Source: Priapulus caudatus (taxonomy: Eukaryota > Priapulida > Priapulimorpha > Priapulimorphida > Priapulidae). From it: a stretch of 21,546 nucleotides of DNA. The translations under genes were made by a program, and so were the position numbers. The notes under the pieces were generated by a model. It was given only the letters and a program-made list of their open reading frames with translations. It searched no databases and was not told where the DNA came from. Position 1 is the first letter of the stretch, and every line of letters starts with the position of its first letter. Location of the stretch: NCBI RefSeq assembly GCF_000485595.1, contig NW_014577077.1:330697-352242 (forward strand). Direction: 5' to 3'. This document shows, in pieces, positions 9,477-19,071 of this stretch.

Positions 9477-9610
9477 GCTTACACTGACACTGACAAAGAA
9501 ACTGACACTACACTTACCCCTGACAGCTGACCACTGACCCTCGACACTGACACTGACACTGACAATGACACTGACACTGACACTGACACTGACACTGGCA
9601 CTGACACTGA
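7026..9610 (+). repeat. Large direct duplication, copy 2 (with extra repeat dimer)
   Basis: Collinear with 121-2432 throughout, from tagcgcatataggcaag to the CACTGA hexamer array. The offset grows from about 6905 at the left to about 7175 at the right, mainly because copy 2 carries one more A-B dimer of the modular repeat. Most other differences are single-base indels, often in homopolymers, which is the error pattern of unpolished long reads. The extra dimer is a genuine difference. The right end lies inside the hexamer array, after which the two flanks (2433 onward and about 9611 onward) are unrelated. Frames in this copy are unreliable because of the indels. Confidence 0.93.
8009..8707 (+). 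repeat. Modular ~143-bp tandem repeat, five-module copy (A1-B1-A2-B2-C)
   Basis: The closing aattttgggg block recurs near 8136, 8278, 8426 and 8566, giving unit lengths of 140-147 bp. The second dimer (about 8283-8566) is absent from copy 1. It is not an exact duplicate of the first: A2 has cacgattacctgggactatt where A1 has cacaatacctgaggctatg, and A2 resembles the inverted copy at this point. It is therefore an old, diverged unit and not a stutter made during assembly. The A1-to-A2 junction includes tgggggcagttgggggcg. Confidence 0.85.
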
Positions 9611-9640
9611 CAATAACACTGACACGGACACTTGCTCTTT
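9279..9640. repeat. Composite microsatellite at the end of copy 2
   Basis: Same order as 2104-2432: CA/ACGC tract (about 9279-9382), TCTCAC hexamers (about 9441-9476), then CACTGA hexamers with interruptions (about 9480-9632). The TCTCAC array is shorter here and the CACTGA array carries variants such as gacaatgac, ggcactgac and gacaataac that are absent from copy 1. The hexamer tract ends at cttgctctttcccc, which has no counterpart in copy 1. Dipeptide-repeat frames across it are artefacts. Confidence 0.93.
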
Positions 9641-10349
9641 CCCCTCCCTCGCATTCACAACAGCTGATGGATGCACGAAATTTGCATGACTTTATGCCCT
9701 TAATTTATAGAAGGGAAAACATGAATAAACCAGCATCAATCGCATGAACCCTGTGTCCCAAAGGCTTAACGCTCACGGTGACACCATCATGGTACTATCT
9801 TGTAGTTTACTCAGTGAATGTACTTAATTAGCATATGAACAACGCAACGCATATAAAATGGACGTGTTCATCATGCAAATTGCGCGTGACAATTGACGTT
9901 CAACAGTTTTAAGAGTATAGAAATTATAATGCCATGAAGCGGAAGGTGGAAGTGCACACGGAAATTGAGCACTAACAGGCTGAATAATTGTTATCGTAAT
10001 GGCCCTGCGTGGTCACACGGAAAACCGGGGTTAAGGCTTCGCATAACGTATAAGCTTCGTTATGGGCAAACTGTCACTACGACTAAAAGGAAATGCCACA
10101 ATTCTGCAATCTAAATGGCAGAAATACATTAAATTTGTGAGTTTCCAGTTTAGTACGGTGTTGCATCACTGCTGATTAGCCATTGTCATTTTAATAGCAT
10201 CGTCATTCAAATGAATAGAATGCATAATTTATATCGTCCTTGGCTAAATTTGTATAGAATAAATATATTTTCATCTCATCATCTCCTATTTCTGTATTTT
10301 AGATATTAGGATGCATTTGAAACTAGAAAGGGCAGTTGTCGCCAACTAC
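9641..10349. other. No gene seen; intergenic sequence
   Basis: Unique, moderately AT-rich sequence with no long frame. A short inverted pair cataacg/cgttatg (about 10042-10064, spacer tataagctt) is present but has no flanking repeats. I find no RNA gene, no element end and no notable tandem repeat until the inverted-end element starting near 10350. Confidence 0.5.
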
Positions 10350-10817
10350 ATTTATCCCCCGTGATCTAGTATAAATGAAATATTTCTGTAAGGACGTAGA
10401 AGGTAGGTAAAGTTAAATAAGTCACAAAGTCACACATCTGCCTGAGATGTGCAAGTATGTTAAAATTGGTTGCCTTAGGGGTTTTGGTACGCAACACACT
10501 TTCTCCCCAAGATGTGTAAGTATACGAAGTTTGCTCACGCTAGGTCAATTAGGGGCCGAGTTATAGAGTGGAAGGGAAATATGATCAAGGTCAAGGTAAA
10601 GGTCAAATAAAGTTCGTAGTGACCTGGTTTTGGTACGCTGCGCACCTTCTCCCCAAGATGTGTAAGTATAGGCCTACCAAGTTTGGTAGCGCTAGGTCAA
10701 TTAGGGGTCTAGTTATAGAGCGGAAGGGGAAGTGTCTGCGGCGGCGCCAAGCGGCGGCGGCGGCGGCTGGCCAGACATGAAACCATAGTATCCCCGCCGA
10801 CTTTGTCGCGGGGGATA
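10350..10817. mobile_element. Candidate short non-autonomous element with inverted ends and 3' hairpin
   Basis: The left end has tatcccccgtga (10353-10364) and the right end has tcgcgggggata (10806-10817), which are inverted repeats over 11 of 12 bases. The heptamer caactac lies just outside both ends (10343-10349 and 10818-10824), consistent with a target duplication, although three bases separate it from the left inverted repeat. Next to the right end, tatccccgccgac (from 10789) folds back on gtcgcgggggata with a short loop. Inside are two related direct units built on ttttggtacgc, ccccaagatgtgtaagtata and gcta/cgctaggtcaattagggg (about 10481-10580 and 10628-10728), a partial third (10445-10458), and a (CGG)n run at 10739-10768. 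I do not recognise the superfamily. Confidence 0.5.
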
Positions 10818-10824
10818 CAACTAC

Positions 10825-12330
10825 CGTTTTAAACATTTAACTACAACTACTCAGCCTGATTGATTTCACCATACACCAGCATGCGCACAATGTCTTGCTT
10901 TGTGTATATTATGCGTTGCAGTTCTATATATTGCGAAATAACAGTAAAGAGGGTAATTTGGTTACAACTCGTATCACGATTAGGGTGAATATCAAGTATT
11001 CAAAGCATCGTGGCCTCTGCTAGTACCCATATTATTTGACTCCCATGGTAAAAGATGTAGGTATTATTAAGTTAATGGTTCTTTAAGAAACAAACAATCA
11101 AAACATTAGCAGAGATCGGCTCGAAAATAGAGCAAATATTACAAATATTACAATTATTTTAATATTCAGCTAGTAGCAAAATGGTAACTGAAATTTCATA
11201 TGGGGAAACTTGCCTGACCAGCACATATATGCATATAAGATGAACATGAACGAAGAAGGAAAAAATCGAAAACGAGGAAATTTTTCCAGCTAAAAAGGAG
11301 GCAGGAGATCATTGCCCGCTGTCCTAAACACGGGTAGATCTGTATCGCCTGTTTTCTCGGCGATTTCACATCGCCTTTTCATCAAACGCCTCCAGTTCCT
11401 CATCCTTCCTCTTTGGATCTCCCTCACGCCATCTATTTCCCCAACAGTTTTCTTAACCAATACCAAGTTCTGAACACCTCATTTCGCCATCACCTGTCTA
11501 CCAACTCCCTCAATTTTCTCTTCCCCATATATTCCTCCCCTCCTACTCCAACCTACACAGCCATCTATTTCATCTTCATTCGCTTTCTTCCTGTCCCATG
11601 TGGATATTACGCCTCTTTCAGTCAGAACAATTTATTTTCAGGGTTAATCGGTCAATGTTGTTACAACAAGAGACCTTGTTGTAGCTGGGCTCACAGTCAG
11701 CGCCAGTAAAAAGACTTCGGAACAGTCTAGCACCGGCTGTGCAAAGCTCACTTAAAAACGTCACCACCGACTCTACTAGGAGGTTTCATAGCATGATTGT
11801 ACTCTCCTATTTGAATTTCCTAAAGCGTAATAGAAATTTACTGCATCACAAACGTGATTATAGGTACAACGGTCAGCTCTAATTACGCACATCCTTCATT
11901 GCATTGCGTAATGCAAGTAAGGGCATTGTAATGAGAGCTAGATATAGATCCGCGATTCTCGGGTCATTGAGAGAATCAAGAACATCCAATCAAAGGTCGC
12001 TGAACGTTTTCCCACCACCATCCGCCTTTCTAATCACTGACTCGCAGTCCCTAGAAACACAGACGAATATATGACTGATGGTAGGTATGCCATAGTCCCG
12101 AAATTCGATTCCTGATCAATAGTCGCGAGTTAGTTGGAAATAGTGCGTTATGAGTTCGGTAAATCTAAAACCTTCGTACGAAATACATGAGAAATGACTG
12201 GCTAGTCGTATTGTCACATGAAGCTTGTCCAAGCTATTCACGCAGGCAACTGTACTCGGGCTATAGTCCTAGAGCTATTCAATATTCATACACTATCACG
12301 TACTTGCACTGATCTATTTACAGAACACAG
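10825..12330. other. No gene seen; intergenic sequence
   Basis: No repeat family from elsewhere in the window is recognised here. The stretch at about 11380-11610 is pyrimidine-rich and open in one forward frame (11413-11709), giving a Pro/Ser/Phe-rich peptide that reflects composition. A 9-bp-arm hairpin tacaacaag-agac-cttgttgta lies at 11662-11683 without flanking direct repeats. A gattctc/gagaatc pair lies at about 11953-11976. Neither resembles a tRNA. Confidence 0.5.
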
Positions 12331-14100
12331 TTGTTCTGGTCAAACATGATAGACATATCTCATTCGTATTTTCCTGGGCATCTTCTCTATCGCAACTCTG
12401 CATCTTATATAACCAATCATTCATTGAACTACGAATTTAATTCGATCAGTACACGTGTTCCCGACACGAACGTTTGCTTACACGTGCACATTCTACTCAA
12501 CCCTTGCAGTCTGCTTACGCTCACAAATAACAACCTAAGTCAGCTACACAACTCATCATACGATCGGCAGATCTATCCCATTTTATTACTGTCGCGCAGG
12601 CAGGCAGGCCCCGTGCATCCATCCATCATTCAGGCTAATCACAGTGAAGTAGATATGTACACACGGAGCGGCAGCCGTACTCATAGTCATACAGTGAACA
12701 CCATGAAGGGTGATTGGAACACTGCCACACTATCAAATGCATATTGCAAGTCTTCCTGCGAAGTCGTGTGGTTTCCCACGCAGAATCCTAAAAAGACTGT
12801 TCACAGAAAATATCGGTGTCCGAATTTTTACGCGAAAAATAACTGACGCTAGACGCAAAAACTATTAGCTGTCTGACTACAAGAACGCAATCATAAAAGG
12901 TAGCTGCATGAGTTTGCATTCCATCATTGCTTGTCATAATCACTAACCACGTTACACGCGGATAATTAGCTACTGTAATTAATCAAATACTGTCAATATT
13001 TAAGTGTGCATTGGCACTTAATATACATGGGATTTTTTTTTTAAAATGTCCTACCACAATATTTATCAAGTGAACAGTCCACGCACTCGTGTGATGAGGG
13101 AGAATAGAGAAGGGGCAATGAAAAGAGAACGCAAGGAAGGGGCAGATTTGTATAGTTCCCAAAATTCATAACTATTCCAATATTTATGCACGATGCCAGG
13201 TAAATCGGTAAAGGTGACGCTGCCAGGTTCATTATTTATGGTCAATTATTACGTACCAATTATACTGTTTCGGGACAATAACTTTTAATTATGTGAATCC
13301 ATGCAATAATTATGTTTCGCTCTCACAGCAGTAACTTCTGACGGAGGACAAGCGCTGCAGGTCTCCCATGTGCTTCCATGTGACAAATTTCTCTAGTAAC
13401 CAATTTGTCTGTGATGCATTTACAGTATCGAATTCTTCCACGCCATAACACAGCTTAATTTTACAGCAATTTTCTTTCGAGCTATGACTTCACATCGTAC
13501 TAACATCTTAGATTCAATTGTGACATATTATGTCATGGGCATGAAATGTTACGTTGATAGAAGCAAGTCCATAGCCACGGGATAAACATATTTTCACACA
13601 TGTGTCGTGACTCATGTTGTACTTCTAAACACTTCTGCAATAGCAAATGTGAATTTCTGTCCAGACCATGTTTGTATGTAAATAATAACACATTAGCAGG
13701 AGTCTTCTAATATTTATAATAATACGTGTTGATAAAAAACATTATTTTACTCTTGATAGTATCATACCTAAACATAAATACACATATCTGCATTGCTTTC
13801 GACTACATTCGTACGCCCGCATTGACGATTCAAGCTACACCCGTTCGCAGTCAGCTTCTATCAGACGTCAAAATGTCATCTCTTGATCGAAAATCTTGTG
13901 ATGATGTGACATTTCGTTATGCAGACCGTGACGCGTACACGACAAAAATTGCTCGCTTCATACTGCATCCAGGCTCGGTTACAATCAAAACTGCTGAATC
14001 GAATCCTAACTGCGCCGCGGTGGTATTGAACAGCTGCATCACTCGTTACCCACCAACTGAACTGCTCGTTACTGACCATCAAACTGTGACTGCACAGTGA
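12331..14100. other. No gene accepted; two open frames of unknown status
   Basis: The longest frame in the window outside simple repeats runs forward at 12331-12846 (about 171 codons; first ATG at 12346). The peptide is rich in Ser, Asn, His and Cys, has no recognisable domain, and is about as long as chance would give once or so in a window of this size. A second frame, 13726-14100, looks like a signal peptide at its start, but its first codon is GTG; the first in-frame ATG comes much later (13872), so the leader is probably spurious. Some 7-8-bp inverted pairs (for example gacaaatt/aatttgtc at 13382-13409) are within chance expectation. Confidence 0.45.
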
Positions 14101-14336
14101 GGGAGAAGCATAGAGAGGGTAAGGGGGAGGGGAGGGATGGGGAGACGGATGGGCAGCTAGACGGATGGCTGGACGGACGTACAGATGGATAGATGAGCAC
14201 ACATACAGACGGCCGGACAGACAGACAGACAGCCCGATCGACGGACGGACGGACGGACGGACGGGGGGCGGGCTGGCAGGCAGACAGAGACAGACAGAAA
14301 AAGAAAGATACATTCACAATTGGAGAGGGAGATTGA

Positions 14337-14367
<31 letters not shown>

Positions 14368-14440
14368 GACTGACTGCTAAGGCTTAAGCAGGCAGGCGGC
14401 GGGCGGGCAGACAGACAGATGGAGACAGAGATAAATAGAG
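14101..14440. repeat. G-rich, (GGAC)n, (AGAC)n and (GA)n simple-sequence region
   Basis: Begins with a strong quadruplex-type motif: G-runs at 14117-14119, 14123-14127, 14129-14132, 14134-14136 and 14139-14142, separated by loops of one to three bases. It continues as imperfect GGAC/AGAC tetranucleotides (about 14145-14300, with a clean GGAC run at 14241-14263), then (GA)n at 14338-14362, and GGCA/GGCG/AGAC repeats to about 14420. Reverse-strand frames through it (13876-14317) give Pro/Ser/Cys-rich peptides that are translation artefacts. Confidence 0.88.
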
Positions 14441-15653
14441 TAGAGATCTATAGAAATATTCCCAAATGCTCATCGCGGTCGCTCGCCAAGCGCACAGATC
14501 ATGAATCCAAACTCATCATGGACACGACTGGGTGGCTCTAAGCTCATGTATTTACACAGAGGCAACCGATCTTTGATGATTGACCGACAGAACTATGGCT
14601 GGCGCAAAGTGGGCCCAAAATTTGCCTAGTCGTAGGTTGTGCGTATCCCGCGTAACGCATATGCTAATATCCGTCATATTGTTCGACATACTCGTTCTAT
14701 TAGTATTACTCAACATTTGCGCCAGTGTTTGAAATTGAGATTTTGACGACGGAGTAAAAAGACTTTTCATGCGCGAGAAATCGGAACACAGCTCTGAAAG
14801 ACGTCCTACAGACCATGACCCGATCGAGAGCTGAGCATACGCAAAAATAACTCTTAAATCCTCCCGATGATACATTTCTAAAAAAACAAAGTTAAGGCTC
14901 GAGTTTAATGACAGCGAGATACATGATAGCCGAACTATTCTTAACATGACTCGCAGCTCTGATGCCCGGGTAACTTAGTACTAATACTAGTACTAGTTGC
15001 TTACTGCAGCGACATAGCGTCGCAAGCTCTGTAAATGAGTACGCTGAGTATAGATGAAACACATAGTAACGACCGAATACGCAAACATAAATGTCAACGC
15101 ACTTGTGCTTAACGACCTACACCGGGCAAATGCAAAATTGACCGCACGAAAATGCTCACGAGCAACATTGGATAGTATGCGCGTGCGTGCATGCGGGGTG
15201 TGCGCGCGTGCGCTCGCGTGTGTGTGAGAGAGGGCGGAATGAATAGAACTGGCTCGACGCATGCGACCTGAAGCATGTCTTGATCACACAATTTGGCTAC
15301 ATGCCCGATTCATCCGAGATGCAATGCATCTCGGCTCTGCGCGTCAAACGACTGGGAAACCAGTCACCGAGCTTTTGAAGCGGGCGATTCTACTCGTTCA
15401 CTTCAAGGAACTGGAGATTTATTATCTGTTGTGTAATTGACGTCATCGCTTTCGGTCAGAAAAAAATAAAACATCAAGAAATATCGCGATGTTTAGATCA
15501 GCCACTCTGATGCTTTGATATGGTGGTGCAGCTGTAACGATGCCTCAGTGCATATTTCATATCACTGAACTCTGAACATAGGTAATGTGGTACTTACTAT
15601 GGTCACTCTCCCTTCCTGATGCAAATGACGTGGCCAAGACGACACTGTAAAGC
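14441..15653. other. No gene accepted; intergenic sequence
   Basis: A reverse frame at 14552-14947 (131 codons, with ATG) has mixed composition but no domain I recognise and no visible splice partners, so it is not called. A short GT/GC alternation lies at about 15178-15230. A near-perfect palindrome ccgagatgca-a-tgcatctcgg lies at 15314-15334. It has 10-bp arms and one central base, but no flanking direct repeat, unlike the palindromic inserts elsewhere. Confidence 0.45.
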
Positions 15654-15770
15654 GTTAGTATTAGTATTAGTATTATCAAGAGTTGGTATTATATTATTAT
15701 ATTATATTGTACTATTATTATATTATTTTTATATTATATTAATATTAGTAGTATTAGTAGTATAGTTATT
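15654..15770. repeat. Imperfect (TTA)n / (TTAGTA)n AT-rich tract
   Basis: Four near-perfect TTAGTA units at 15655-15676 are followed by a tatta-rich segment (about 15686-15743) and by more TTAGTA-type units near 15745-15765. It is low-complexity sequence with a trinucleotide register and lies about 60 bp upstream of the hAT-type MITE. It does not match the animal telomere repeat TTAGGG. Confidence 0.8.
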
Positions 15771-15831
15771 GAAACAACATCTGGAGTACATGAACAATTA
15801 CCGTTCGTACTCCTGATAATATACTATAAAG

Positions 15832-16131
15832 CAGTGGTTCTTAACCTGGGTTCGACCAAACCCCAGGGGTTCGGTGAGCCAGTCACAGGGGTTCGGCGCA
15901 GGTCCTCCGAAACGCACTAAAATTTTGCTAGAATTTGCTAGAATTCTTATTTTTTGTTCATTCTTGTCACGCTTTCCAATTATAGTCTTGAATGTTGATG
16001 AAATATGTTTTATTTTTGGATTAATTAAAATTGATTAAAATTTATTCGTTTTTGTCAAATTTGAGGGGTTCGGCGAGTGAGCAGTGGGTTTCGTTAGGGT
16101 TCGTTGCCTCTAAAAAGGTTAAGAACCACTG
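15832..16131. mobile_element. hAT-type MITE, 300 bp, with intact 8-bp target duplication
   Basis: The element starts cagtggttcttaacct and ends with its exact reverse complement, giving perfect 16-bp terminal inverted repeats. The octamer ctataaag is directly repeated on both sides (15824-15831 and 16132-16139). A CAG-type terminus plus an 8-bp target duplication is the signature of the hAT superfamily. The motif ggggttcgg(t/c)g recurs at 15866, 15888 and 16065, near both ends and in the same orientation, as subterminal motifs often do. The centre is AT-rich and non-coding, so the copy depends on a transposase encoded elsewhere. Termini beginning CAGNGGTTCT are known from widespread animal hAT elements, but I cannot assign a named family. 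Intact ends and target duplication suggest a fairly recent insertion. Confidence 0.92.
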
Positions 16132-16139
16132 CTATAAAG

Positions 16140-17061
16140 GCTATAGTATGGCTATATAGTGTCTAATTTTACATTCATATCGTAGTAGTATGTTGGATTG
16201 GTTGCTGCATGGTACGGGTTACTATAGAATACTGCTCCAGTACAGTATGAGTGCTCTGTCGCTCGCGCGTCACTGCGCATTTATACTACACATTATACTG
16301 TATATAAGACGGCGATCGGCGATTCAGAAAGACTAATTAATAAAACGCTTGATCAGCGCATTTTGTGGAATCATTTGAGGATTTCTAGTACATGAATACG
16401 CAATTCGACTTTATTTACTATTAGTAATATTTTATTCGTTGTTGTTGCAGGTGCCTATGCCCGACCTGTAAGTATTTTATGCGATTTAACACGGCTCTAT
16501 GTGCTGAGTAACCGGGAAGGTTCTCGAACCTGACACACATTCCGAAAGAATTTCTGCCATTTACGTAGGAAATATCACAACGTGTGTTTGTGTGCTGTTG
16601 TAGTATATATACGTGTAGAGACGAGGAGACCAAGTTCCTATACACATCCAGCCTCGTACTAACAAAAGACTCATAGCGAGCTGTGATAAAGCACATTGTA
16701 AACGCAGAGAATAGGTTCAATATACTCTCAGCCCCGTACTCACACGTTTCCTGGCAAGGTGTATAATACACATGCCCAAGCTACGCACACAGTAAAGGCA
16801 CGGCCCTCTGTTGTGGTCCCACATATTTCTGCTGTATTACACCATCGCTAGGCAACAGGAATAGCACACCCGTCAATCTGATACTGGAACATTCCTAAAA
16901 CCGCATCACTTGCAATCATTATACTTTACACGGGGGTATGAATGGTATACGCTGTGTGTAATGGCAAGTGAATTAACATGGGTGTAAAGAACAGTTGTTA
17001 CAGAAACATTAGTCACGTTGGCCAAGTTAATCATGGACGTTTTATTAAACCTCCACATATA
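16140..17061. other. No gene seen; intergenic sequence
   Basis: Moderately AT-rich unique sequence. A reverse frame at 16421-16771 (116 codons) is open but resembles no family I can name, and its start and end lie in unremarkable sequence. No RNA gene, inverted repeat or tandem repeat of note was found. The stretch ends where the first copy of the interspersed hairpin-tailed family begins. Confidence 0.5.
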
Positions 17062-17354
17062 TAACTAGAGCACTCGGAGAGCGCAGACCTCTGCCAAGCC
17101 AGCTGAATTCTCTCACTGTAAAAAATTATATTAATTAATTGGATCCGGATCACCACCAAAATGTAATCAATTCCAAGTTAGCCCATTTCTGACCTATCCT
17201 GAAAATTTTATGACAATACGTCCATAGCTTTTTTAGTTAGGCTGTACACAAAGAACGGTGTTACATACCCACAAACGAACAAACACACGCCGCGAACAAA
17301 CACGAACAAACGCGGTGAAAACATAACCTCCTGCCATTCCCTTGGCGGAGGTAA
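17062..17354 (+). repeat. Interspersed repeat with terminal hairpin, copy 1
   Basis: Shares its whole length with 20513-20880: start taactagagca(c/t)tcggaga, then gacctc(t/c)gccaag, attaattggatccggatc, caccaaaat, gacctatcctgaaaatttta, gttaggctgtacacaaa, a short (acaaacaa)-type run and the end cttggcggaggtaa. At the 3' end acctcctgcca folds on tggcggaggt, making a terminal hairpin, and the 5' acctctgcca is a third segment that can pair with the same strand. No coding capacity. From memory, sequences with ggatccggatcaccaccaaaa and a ggcggaggta end are common in fish and invertebrate genomes, often attributed to RTE-like non-LTR elements. I treat that as unconfirmed. Confidence 0.8.
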
Positions 17355-17462
17355 TCAGGAACACACGAGAAAGTGTTCGACTTTTAATATATGAACTCCT
17401 TGTAGAATATATCATGAGCCTACAATACAGCGTGTACCCATCACGCATACTTTTCTGCAATG

Positions 17463-17473
17463 CCCCCCCCCCC
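17463..17473. repeat. Poly-C run
   Basis: Eleven consecutive C. Such runs are often miscounted by long reads, so local frames crossing it (17233-17475 and 17412-17696, reverse) are unreliable. No function is inferred. Confidence 0.9.
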
Positions 17474-17835
17474 AACTGGGGAGAAGCAAAATTAGAATGC
17501 CAGCAGGAGGTGTAACATAAGTTGGCAAATTCGAAGTGCTGTTAACTTCATCTTTTAGACGAGTTGTTACAAAAACAGATAAACAACCGAATTGAAACGG
17601 GCCCGTGTTTTTGCATGCTACCACGGTATTATTAGCTCTTAATGCTATCAAAAAACAAGTGACATAATAGCCAACTAGTTTGCTAATAAAAATCATGGAT
17701 AGCTAGATCCGAATAGCAACCTTTATGAACCACACATCAACTAGAACCAGGTTATCTACGTGTCACTATGGGTGTAGGAGAATTGGTCGCAGGAAAATTA
17801 GTCACAAATAGTAAACCTCGCTTCACTACCATAAA

Positions 17836-18115
17836 GAGCAAGAGGTAGGAAGCAAGGGAAGTAAAGGAGTAATGGAGATGGAGAAGAGTTGGTAAAATGA
17901 TGTGGAAGAAAGCGAGAGAAAGGAATGTGGAGAGGAAGGAGGAGCGGCAGAAGAGAGAGGAGGGAGAAGGTGGAGAAGCAGGCGAGGTTATGGAGAAGGG
18001 GATGTAAAGGAGGAAGGAGTAAGACGATGAGGGAGAAAGAAAGTAGAAGGTAAAGGGAGAGGGAAGGTGGATGACGGATGAGGAGGTAAAGGGTGGAGGA
18101 GGTAGAGACGGGACC
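17836..18115. repeat. Polypurine tract of about 280 bp
   Basis: The top strand is almost entirely A and G, in imperfect GGAGAA, GGAAG and AAGG units, with rare T or C interruptions. Long purine-pyrimidine asymmetry of this kind can form triplex (H-DNA) structures and stall polymerases. The reverse frame across it (17752-18126) encodes a Ser/Pro/Phe/Leu-rich peptide that follows from the base composition and is not a gene. No exact tandem period stands out. Confidence 0.85.
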
Positions 18116-19011
18116 ACAAACTGCATAATTTCATCCTGCCTGGCACCTTAAATTTTAAACCATGTACCAAGGTAAAATTATAATTAAATTTATATTATAT
18201 TTAAATAAAATTATATATTCCTATGAGTATTTAGTTCTATAATTCTAAAGCCAATTCCCACAGATATACCACGTAAAACCACGGATTCTTTGCACACGTT
18301 TTTATATCGAGGTATTACCAGTTCATAGCACGTTGGTCTGTGATTGGTATAAATGTTATGTACGTCCTCACAACTGTGCACGCGCCCACACCGATTTTGG
18401 CGCTACCGATTTATCTAAAAGTGAGCTATGCACGTAAGCGTATACACTCCACACATATCAGTTTTATTAAACACAGTGATCAAACGTTCAGATATCCCAA
18501 ACTAAACAACCTCTAAGCACAAAAAACTGCTATTCTTATTCGCAGCTGCGCATTGTGCCTGTACAGTGCAACACTTGCACAGATACGCAGTAAATACTCC
18601 CCAGCCAGAGTAAACGGCCGAAATATCGCGTTCTTCATGTTGTTCTTCTGAATTGCTGTTCTAAACATCTCCTATATAACGTACAAAATTTAGAAAGGGC
18701 GATAAATATTTACACATAATGAGGATGTATATTAAATTATATAACCTATGAAACACCACCAGTTATATTATGATGCACTATAAAATGACCCCTGGGCCAC
18801 AACAGCACGGGTACAGCACACATCAATCTGTATGATACTCCCATGAAATAATTACCATTAATACCATTACTGGTACGTAATGGTGACTACGCCTTCAATT
18901 AAATAATAACATAAAAGCATTTGCAGAGACAAACTCGACTGCGTTTTGAGTAATTACAGTGGAGCAATTAACCTATCAGTACGACAATCTACAACTGCAC
19001 ATCATCCCATT
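18116..19011. other. No gene seen; AT-rich intergenic sequence
   Basis: Starts with an AT-only stretch (about 18175-18215). An inverted pair accattac-tggtac-gtaatggt lies at 18863-18884 with a 6-base spacer and no flanking direct repeats. No frame over 60 codons or RNA gene is seen here. Confidence 0.5.
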
Positions 19012-19019
19012 GCTGACAC

Positions 19020-19071
19020 CATAGAATTAGTATAGATAACCTATAGGATGGTTATCTATACTATTTCTATG
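19020..19071. mobile_element. 52-bp palindromic insertion with perfect 8-bp target duplication
   Basis: The octamer gctgacac lies at 19012-19019 and 19072-19079. Between the repeats are 22-bp arms (19020-19041 and 19050-19071) that pair with a single mismatch around an 8-base centre (tataggat). The arms begin catagaattag and end ctatttctatg. The duplication is exactly 8 bp and the inverted arms begin exactly at its edge, which is the geometry of a hAT-like insertion reduced to its two terminal repeats. The terminus CATAG is close to, but not identical with, the YARNG consensus often quoted for hAT ends. Confidence 0.65.

Noticed and set aside
10042-10064. Recombinase-site-like inverted pair cataacg/cgttatg
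   Set aside because: The 7-bp arms are within chance expectation and no recombinase gene or second site is present.
10789-10817. Hairpin as a Helitron 3' end
   Set aside because: No CTRR terminus follows the hairpin at the expected distance, and a flanking direct repeat is present, which Helitrons do not make.
12331-12846. Forward frame of about 171 codons as a gene
   Set aside because: The first codon is TTG, no domain is recognisable, and its length is about what chance gives once in a window of this size and base composition. It may be worth an RNA-seq check but is not called.
13726-14100. Secreted small protein with a signal peptide
   Set aside because: The hydrophobic leader begins at GTG, not ATG. 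The first in-frame ATG at 13872 removes the leader entirely.
13876-14317. Pro/Ser/Cys-rich reverse frames
   Set aside because: Product of the GGAC/AGAC repeat composition.
14552-14947. Reverse frame of 131 codons
   Set aside because: Mixed composition but no known family, no splice context and no supporting repeat or neighbour.
15314-15334. 10-bp-arm palindrome as another duplicated-target insert
   Set aside because: The flanks (attcat and ctctgc) share no direct repeat.
15654-15676. TTAGTA units as an internal telomere repeat
   Set aside because: They do not match TTAGGG, and the tract grades into ordinary AT-rich TTA sequence.
15846-15864. tRNA-like B box (gggttcgaccaaacccc)
   Set aside because: It lies inside the hAT MITE. 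There is no A box at a suitable distance and no cloverleaf can be drawn.
17752-18126. Ser/Pro/Phe-rich reverse frame of 124 codons
   Set aside because: Translation of the polypurine tract's complement. Composition explains it fully.
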